Positions 57,335-64,000 of a stretch of 64,000 nucleotides of DNA are shown here, one piece after another. The notes beneath the pieces were generated by a model. The model saw only the letters and a list, made by a program, of their open reading frames with translations. It was not told where the DNA came from and did not search any database. Position 1 is the stretch's first letter; the number at the start of each line of letters is the position of its first letter. Made by a program: the position numbers and the translations under genes. This stretch comes from Scilla litardierei (lineage: Eukaryota; Streptophyta; Magnoliopsida; Asparagales; Asparagaceae): positions 620,001-684,000 of the forward strand of contig JAULAV010002390.1 of NCBI GenBank assembly GCA_030789695.1. The letters run 5' to 3'.

Positions 57335-57963
57335 AGGAGCTTTGCCCTCGCCGACCGACTCCAGCGCTTATAAGTCTGGGGGCAATTCCCCCAGCAGGCA
57401 CGGACGTCGACCGGTCCTAAGCCGAGGAGCTTTGCCCTCGCCGACCGACTCCAGCGCTCATAAGTCTGGGGGCAATTCCCCCAGCAGGCACGGACGCCGA
57501 CCGGTCCTAGCCGAGGAGCTTTGCCCTCGCCGACCGACACCAGCGCCCATAAGTCTGGGGGCAATTCCCCCAGCAGGCACGGACGTCGACCGGTCCTAAG
57601 CCGAGGAGCTTTGCCCTCGCCGACCGACTCCAGCGCACATAAGTCTGGGGGCAATTCCCCCAGCAGGCACGGACGCCGACCGGTCCTAAGCCGAGGAGCT
57701 TTGCCCTCGCCGACCGACTCCAGCGCTCATAAGTCTGGGGGCAATTCCCCCAGCAAGCACGGACGCCGACCGGTCCTAAGCCGAGGAGCTTTGCCCTCGC
57801 CGACCGACACCAGCGCTCATAAGTCTGGGGGCAATTCCCCCAGCAGGCACGGACGCCGACCGGTCCTAAGCCGAGGAGCTCTGCCCTCGCTGACCGACTC
57901 CTGCGCCCCTAAGTCTGGGGAGAATCCCCCCAGCCAACGCCAGCTTCGTCCATTCCTAAGCCG
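57335..57963 (+). repeat. 90-bp tandem repeat, seven copies
   Basis: Units begin with AGGAGCTTTGCCCTCG at 57335, 57425, 57514, 57604, 57694, 57784 and 57874. The unit is 90 bp (one is 89). Each has a hairpin CTGGGGG, 5 nt, CCCCCAG. The GGGGGCAATT inside it equals the core of the element's polypurine tract (60998-61007). The last copy is the most divergent. Long frames on both strands through the repeat follow from the 90-bp period and are probably not genes. Confidence 0.95.
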
Positions 57964-58338
57964 AGAACAAGGCGACAACGCAAAGAACACAAGAAGTCCA
58001 AGTAAGTCGATTTCGTTTATAATAGTTAACCAGAGTACAAAAATGCGTCTTATTTACAGGGGATCAAGGCGAAGGAAACACCCTACAAACAATCTACTCA
58101 TGACGAATGACAGAGTTCTTCGCCTACAGAAGCTAGATCGACACCGACAGAGCAAAATTGGTTGACAAAAGACCCGAAGTAGGTAGCCCAAGCTAGCAGC
58201 CATGCAACCAGCAATTATTGGCCACGGAGCCGATAACGAAGCCGAAGGAGATAGCGGGGCCAGGGATCCATTTCAAGTAGACTGGCCCAAAGCGAAGCGG
58301 ATGCTTAAAAATTTGAGGATAAGGCCGGGAGGGACGGC
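57964..58338. other. Element C spacer between tandem repeat and aORF end
   Basis: Noncoding as far as seen; it is the 3' UTR side of the antisense ORF. Confidence 0.55.
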
Positions 58339-60386
58339 TTAGGGAGCCCGAGCTCGGGAGGACACGTCCTCGGGCACTTCGCCCTGCTCGGAGCGAGGGG
58401 GATCGACCGGCGGTGGGGCTTGCCGAACACGCTCCGCACATTCCCGGAAAGAAGACTGGACGACTTCGACGATCCGAGGGGCGATGAGGTCTTCATACTT
58501 ACTGAAGGCCTCCCTGAGAACCTCGAAGATCCTCTTCCCCAGGTTCTCGACGACGCCCTTCTCCACCTCCTCTGCAAGCCGCATCACCTGGCGCCGGTCC
58601 GACAGTTCCCTCTGAAGCTCCTCCCTCTCCAGGCGGAACGACTCCGCCGCTTCCTCAGCCGACTGATGAGCATCATCCAGCTTTCCTTGGAGGGCAACCA
58701 CTCGTCCCTCCAACTCGGCCACGCGGAGGTTGAGACACCGAGACTCCATCTGGGCCTCCGTCATAGCCACCTCAGCCGCCCCGGCCCGCTCCTGAGCCCT
58801 CATGGAGGACTCTTCCAGCTCCTTCAAGCGGACGGCTCGACACTGCAACTCCACAGCAAGCGCTGAACCCTGAAAAGACGAGGCATGGGCTAAGAAGAGG
58901 ATAAAGAGAAAGAGAGGATAGCTAGATAACCGAACCTGTTGAAGGATCCAGACCAAGGAATCCGACATCTTGTCGGCCGGTATCTTCTTGAGGAAGCTGC
59001 GATCCCGGGGGAGGGACGGAGACCTCGGCAACCTGCTGGGCCAGATCTTGGTCAACAAACATTGAACTCCCAGGGACAACGATCGAAGCCAAGTCGCCCG
59101 CCAACAAGGCCCCGACCCCCGGTGATACGGGCAAAGACGCTGCGAGGGGGGTGGCAGACAAAGCTGCCGAAGGATCCCCGGCGGTTGCCACGGGAAGCGC
59201 GGAACCTGCCGGACTGGAGGGATCCACGTCCTCCCTCCTCTTCTTTCCTCCGTGGGGCTCCGAAGGCGCCGGAGGGGAACGCTTCCGCCTCGCACCATCC
59301 TCACCCCCCCGGAAGGGGATCGCCAGAAGAAGAGGCGGGAGGCGCGGCCACCACCTTACCCACGGAAGGCTCGGCTCGGCGCACTTCCTCCTCAACGACC
59401 CTCCGAGGCGCCCTTCCAGAGGTACTACCTCGGCTCCGAGCGGCTCCACGACGGATCAGCTCATCGACGTCACGGACGAATTCGCGGCCAGCCATCCCTG
59501 CAAAGGAGACCGAAATCAGGATGAGTCATATGGCGATCCGGGGATGAAAAAGCGACCTACCCGGAGACCACAAGACAGCCTTCAGGAGTAGGTCGTCCAA
59601 CAAAGACCAGATGGACTTTGCTTCCAAAGGAAGAGCCAACAGAAGCGCAGCGGCTGCCCGGTCGGCGTCTGAGAGAACTAACGACGGGCGAGGATGGACA
59701 GAACCGCCCCAGCTTGTTAGAATCTGGGCATCACCCAAGAAGACCACAAAGACATAATCCGAGCTCCAATCCCCCGACCAGCGGGGTAGCCCGATCAGAC
59801 ACTCCCTCCTCGAACGGGCTCAGAGATGCAGCCATGACCCCGGCCCGACCGTCTGGATCTGGTAAAAATGGAAGAGAAGGGGGAGGGACGGATCCAGGCT
59901 GCGGGTGCAGTAGAGCGTGGCGAAACCCGTCAGTACCGCAATCGAGCAAGGGGTAAGCTGACAAAGCGGCACCATGAGATACTCCATGACCTGGATAAGG
60001 AAGGGATTGAGCGGGAAGCGAAGACCCAGGTGAAACATTTCGACGTAGACGCCGACTTCATTACTCCTCGGAAGGCAAATCCGCTCGTCGACGAACGGAA
60101 CACGGACATCGTACGGGAAGCAGAGATACCTTTCCCAGATCTCCGAGACCACCGAAGGAGCAGTCCTCGACGGTGTATGGAGGATGACCGGGGGCACGTT
60201 AAGACGCACGGCAGCCGACGCCACGTCATCGCAGGCGTAGTCTGGGAATAGCTTCCCCTTCCCCTTATCTTGGAGGGGACGACTCCCGGGAGAGGAACCT
60301 GATCCCACTGGCTGGGGCTTACTCCGCCTGGACTCTAGAGAATCCCTCACCACTCGGCCAGAACCGCCTATCCTAAGAGCAGCCAT
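58339..60386 (-). pseudogene. Antisense ORF (aORF) of element C, three exons, one stop and one frameshift
   Basis: Start ATG 60386 (MAALRIGGSGRVV), 140 bp after a TATA box. Exon 1 (60386-59561) holds the same domain as B's aORF: DERICLPRSNEVGVYVE, GLRFPLNPFLIQV, and, past an in-frame TGA at 59820-59822, YVFVVFLGDAQ. Intron 1 (59560-59498) is 63 bp with GTAGGT and TTTGCAG, at the same codon position and phase as in B. Exon 2 (59497-58936) is Pro/Ser-rich with a frameshift in a G run near 59305-59311. Intron 2 (58935-58870) has GTTCGG and TTTTCAG. Exon 3 (58869-58339) is a coiled coil (AVELQCRAVRLKELEESS, RLEREELQRELSDRRQVM) ending EDVSSRARAP. The role is unknown. Confidence 0.8.
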
Positions 60387-60527
60387 AATACGAGAGCGAG
60401 AAAGAAATTACCTTTTAGCTGGGTTGAAGGAGGAGAAGAATCGAAGGCGACGGGAGACTCCGAGATGTAGAAAGCTTAGAGCAATGGGAAGAGCAAGAAA
60501 GGAGAGGAGATCAACGCAGCAGGGGAG

Positions 60528-60535
60528 CTTATATA
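60528..60535 (-). promoter_or_regulatory. TATA box of the aORF in element C
   Basis: The minus strand reads TATATAAG, 140 bp upstream of the aORF ATG. It supports independent antisense transcription. Confidence 0.6.
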
Positions 60536-61008
60536 TCGGACGCAAGGACGAATTCGAAGCGCCTGACAAAAACGCGTGGCAAGGCTCGAAGAACCGGCGG
60601 CGTTTCAAAATCGGCGCCAGGGGAAGTCCAATCGGTCCGCCTCATCATGACCTACATTTATGACCACGCCTCGATTGAAGCGCCGCCCGGAATCCCAGGA
60701 GGCACAGCGGTCGATCCGAGCAAGCCAAGGCTGATCGACCCCACCAAGGGCGGCTCACGAACCCCTCCGCTTCTCAACTTAAAGACGACCCCGCGAGCGG
60801 GGGGGGATAAGCTTGCGGCTACACGTGGCAGCATCTGAAGGCCGACGACGCTTCGAAACCCGCACCTCAAAAAGCATCGAACGAGCCAACTCATGATGAC
60901 GGCTAATAAATGAGTCGGCATCGGCTGGCGAGCTTGTCAAAATCGGCAGAAGTCACATCGGCCGAGCCGAATCGGCCGAGGCCGATCAACCCGACCGATG
61001 GGGGCAAT
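60536..61008 (-). promoter_or_regulatory. aORF upstream region and polypurine tract of element C
   Basis: 60770-61008 aligns closely, in reverse, with 27314-27560 of element B. 60998-61007 (GATGGGGGCAA) is the polypurine tract for the plus-sense element. Noncoding conservation between B and C suggests shared aORF promoter elements. Confidence 0.65.
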
Positions 61009-61954
61009 TTTTACGCCTATTTGACCGAGGCCCAAAAGACATGAGCCCAGGAGCCCATCTGCGTCCTCAAGCCCATTCAACAAAGGCCCTATAAGGGATC
61101 CTCTCGAATGTTAATCCGACCCGGCCCCGATAACCTGCCGGTCACTCGCCCACTCCTGCGAAAACCGCTCCCCCGGACGCGCGACCACTAAATGACGGTA
61201 ATGGGGAGGTGCTGGCATGGCGAAGAGAGCGGCGGCGAGGGGGCGGATTGATGGGGCACGATCGAGGGCGGGCGTGGGACGTGGGCCAGAGGCAATCACG
61301 CTGGGAGCTCTACAAAAGGGCTAGGAAGACGACGAAGAAGAGGACCGCATCTCAGGTAACAAAACCTAAGGTACTCCATCAACGACCTCGTTCCCCCAAT
61401 TCATCTCCTTCCTCCCCCGCTCGCGCCGAGAGACGCCGTTACGATCTCCTCACGAGTCGAACCGTCTCCGCCGGGCCTCCTTTCTCAGATCACTATCTGA
61501 CTTAGGCATCGGAGGGGATTTGGCCGGAACCAAGGTCCAGCCCCCTGACGAGCGTTCTCGTCTACGCAGGTGGACAGCTGATCAACGGGCCGAGGATACC
61601 CCTCGCCCCTCTCCGACCACTCGATCGACCGGATAGTGAGGCTTCCCCTCACCGTCAGCCTGCCGAGGCCGAGCACGCCCTACCGAGGCCGTGCGTCTTA
61701 GTCGGGTCCGAGACTCCCCCTCGCCGCCCGTCGGCCGTGCATCTACCAGGGCGACTGAGGCTACCCCTCGTCCCCCTTCCAGCCGAGGCCGAGCACGTCT
61801 TTCCGAGGCCGAGCGTCTCAACCAGGGCCGAGGCTTCCCCTCGCCCCTTCTGCACCAATTCGAAGCCCCCCAAGGGACCCAAAGCGGGCCCCTTGACCAC
61901 GTTGACCGGGTTCTCCACGGTCAACGCTTTGTAGTGAGAAAACACTCTGAAACA
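61009..61954 (+). mobile_element. 3' LTR of element C (946 bp)
   Basis: Equal in length to 54461-55406, with few differences. The first bases read TTTTACGCC where the 5' copy has TGTTACGCC, so the terminal TG is lost. It ends CTGAAACA before TCTGC. Confidence 0.95.
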
Positions 61955-63414
61955 TCTGCAAAAATAACAGCTCCTTGTGCGGCAGGTAGCTGGGGGGAGG
62001 AGGTAAGAGGGGGCTAAAGGGAGAGGGGGTTGTGGGCTGAGGGCAGGGCTCGGCTTATTTTTCTTTTCATATTCCATGCACTGTTTTTGGGTTGGGGTGG
62101 GAGGAGGTAGGTGAGAGGATGGCCGACATGGGGGATGCCCAATAGCAAGGGGGTCTTGGGGATGATGTAGGAGGAGCTCGGCAGGGGGCTTGCATCCAAA
62201 GTGATAGAGAACATTTAAATTCAGTTATATTTGACATATACAATAATTAAATACAACACTATCTACTAATGAATCTTTGGCCAACAAAACTTTGCTTCAT
62301 AAAATGTGCCGATACTCAGATATGTCCAGTGTTGGACTTCAACAAAAATCAACCTGGATCTTGTCAAAAGAAACAAAGAACCAACAAAAGTTGGTGCCTC
62401 CCACACCCAGACCAAGCTAATCAGATTGTATACCAACTATGATACACAGTGTTGGTCCAAACATCAAAAATGATAAAACAATTATAGGGAGTGACAAATG
62501 TATACCATGCCAGTTATTTTTATGGCCATAAATTTAACTATATTAAGAACTAAATTTTAATAATCTAAGTTCTGCAAGACTAAGGAATGAGAATCAAATA
62601 TTTGTGCATCATTCCAACATTCTTTTAATTAAAAAGGAAAAAAATTAAACTGCAAGAATGCGACCCATATAAAGCTGTCGTACAATGAATAAAATGATGT
62701 ATACTTGGAATGAATTCATTCACCCACATGGTCCATGGACCTATTGCTAGAATTTCCACCATCCGAACTTCACTGAACATGAATGTTGGGGTAATTTCTA
62801 AGCGGGGAAATTTTTTGGGGTATATAAATGAGAAAATCACACATATGTAACAGTTTTGGAACCTTTGGATGGATGGATGCAAGAATCCTCCAAATGTTAT
62901 ACACAGTTTTCAATTGAAGCTCTTCCTTTATTATGTGATCATGGTGGGGATTTGAATTATGTCAAGGCATGTGGTTTATTAAACAATCTTACCATTCTAT
63001 CAGATAATGATATGAACTATGTGTTCATAATTATATTAGATAATGATATGAAATCACTTAATGTATTGCAGAAATGCTAATTTTGGGCTTTTTCATATTT
63101 CATTTGAATAGCTAAATAAGTTATCCTTTATAGTTGCAAACATTTAGGAGCAAAGCCATTACAGATGCTTAGATTACTTGTTTTTGGTTCATGTATTTAA
63201 ATCTTCTGAAACATAAAAAAACTTTAGTAAGAGATTTTTTGTCTGTTATGGAAGGGCCTTCGGGTCACATTGCATTATGTTAAAATGTAGACATTGATCT
63301 TTGCTCCTATCATTTGACTATCTCTGTACTCTTGATTGGTAATAAACATATTTTGATTTATATGGAAATCGTTGAAAAATCCGATTTCTTCTTATAATCG
63401 GTCGTGTTTACCAG
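61955..63414. other. Flanking DNA, no gene recognised
   Basis: G-rich at 61980-62180, AT-rich after that. Short frames at 62625-63080 show no known motif. Confidence 0.45.
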
Positions 63415-63538
63415 AACCTGGTTACTAGAAGATGGGAACTTTGGTATCAGGCTGGATAATGCTCTTATAGTCAAGGAGGTGAATACAAAATTCAATTTTG
63501 GTGACAAAGGCTATTTAACATTTGAGCACATCACAAAG
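63415..63538 (+). pseudogene. X-Pro aminopeptidase P (APP1-like) C-terminal exon fragment
   Basis: It is bounded by TTTACCAG and GTAAGTAAG. After PGY there is a 1-base loss near 63427 that shifts the frame; then EDGNFGIRLDNALIVKEV and NTKFNFGDKGYLTFEHIT follow. These match the metal-site region of plant cytosolic X-Pro aminopeptidase (the EDGNFGIR block carries a metal-binding Glu). The frameshift and the absence of neighbouring exons suggest a pseudogene or captured exon. If the lost base is an assembly error, it could be an exon of a real gene extending right. Confidence 0.75.
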
Positions 63539-64000
63539 GTAAGTAAGCAGTTTGATGCTTTCTTTCTTTTTGGAAATGAGAACCATCAAATGTCATGTTG
63601 CATGGATTAGGCCACATTTACAATAATCCTACATAGCCAGATCATTTAATTTGCATGATTTTCTGTTTGACAAACATGAAGGCTTCTTCGTCTATGATTT
63701 GGGAACTTTCATTTTTATAGCATCAGACAGGATATTTCATTACACACCATTGAACTTCACAACTGACTATCTTATAAGAGAGTATGATGCTCCTAATACA
63801 TCAAGTGGGTGTACCAGTGTTCTGTTGCAAAAAGAAAAATAACCTGACACTTCTTGGTGGTCCTCATTCTGTTAAGATCAACTACTATTAATTAATGCTG
63901 GTATAAAACCATAATAACTGTCATCCCTAGACTAAAATTGATTTCTAAAATTACTGGGACCTTTTAGGTGCCAATATAAGTTGACACAGATGCATTCAAA
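63539..64000. other. Flanking DNA, possible decayed coding segment
   Basis: A frame at 63651-63842 (IFHYTPLNFTTDYLIREYD) has no recognised relation to aminopeptidase P. Nothing else is seen. Confidence 0.35.

Larger units (their letters stand above)
54461..61954 (+). mobile_element. Element C: Tat/Retand-type retrotransposon without pol
   Basis: It has two 946-bp LTRs, flanking CCTGC (54456-54460) and TCTGC (61955-61959) that match at 4 of 5 positions, and a PBS. The order is gag (broken), a 90-bp tandem repeat, an antisense aORF (broken), a polypurine tract and the LTR. No protease, RT or integrase is present. At 7.5 kb it looks like a non-autonomous form that would need pol from an element such as B. 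Confidence 0.95.

Noticed and set aside
57319..57654. Open frames on both strands through the 90-bp repeat, suggesting a repeat protein
   Set aside because: A 90-bp period keeps any open frame open; there is no start context, the last unit diverges, and one unit is 89 bp. Probably not coding.

Overview
The window is a transposon-dense stretch of a flowering-plant nuclear genome. The evidence is several LTR-retrotransposon lineages confined to land plants (Athila, Tat/Retand and SIRE-like copia), Helitron termini, a hAT-type MITE, and broken exons of plant-like housekeeping genes (DDB1, X-Pro aminopeptidase P). I see no intact host gene and cannot name the species.

Layout, left to right. Element D (1 to about 7116, minus strand) is an Athila-type element whose 3' end lies off the window. 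It has a 5' LTR, a tRNA-Asp-type PBS, a broken gag-protease frame and a broken ORF3, but no RT, RNase H or integrase. Element E (about 7117-11617, plus) is the 3' end of a SIRE-like copia element: broken gag, no pol, then an LTR. It abuts the LTR of a related element F (about 11618-13872, minus), tail to tail. 13.9-26.4 kb is AT-rich, Helitron-like DNA with minisatellites, a DDB1 fragment, other exon-like pieces and a hAT MITE.

Element B (26380-47868, minus) is a Tat/Retand-type element. It has two LTRs, a PR-RT-RH-aRNH-INT frame with three in-frame stops, no gag, and an antisense multi-exon ORF (aORF). Nested inside B is element A (27619-40643, plus), a complete Athila-type element with 1.8-kb LTRs and a perfect 5-bp target duplication (GCTCT). 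A carries RT-RH-INT in one frame with a single stop, plus an intact ORF3, but no gag or protease. It landed 10 bp upstream of the ATG of B's aORF. Right of B are two Helitron 3' ends facing each other (48.6 kb) and unassigned AT-rich DNA holding a duplicated 83-bp exon-like unit. Element C (54461-61954, plus) is a second Tat/Retand-type element with 946-bp LTRs, a broken gag, a 90-bp tandem repeat and a broken antisense aORF, but no pol. The window ends with an X-Pro aminopeptidase exon fragment.

Two regulatory structures stand out. (1) Four LTR families with unrelated motif sequences (A, D, E, F) each carry dense arrays of their own short palindromic or inverted motif upstream of a TATA-like box. 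In the two Athila-type elements the same array is repeated upstream of an internal TATA box that precedes ORF3. In A and F the motif centres sit about two helical turns apart (mostly 19-23 bp). (2) The transcribed part of A's LTR holds five stem-loops with an identical 14-nt loop (TTGCAAGAGATTGG) but five different, mutually complementary stems. That covariation pattern suggests selection on structure. In both the Athila pair (A, D) and the Tat pair (B, C), one copy keeps gag (plus PR in D) and the other keeps pol. All coordinates and motif counts were made by eye.
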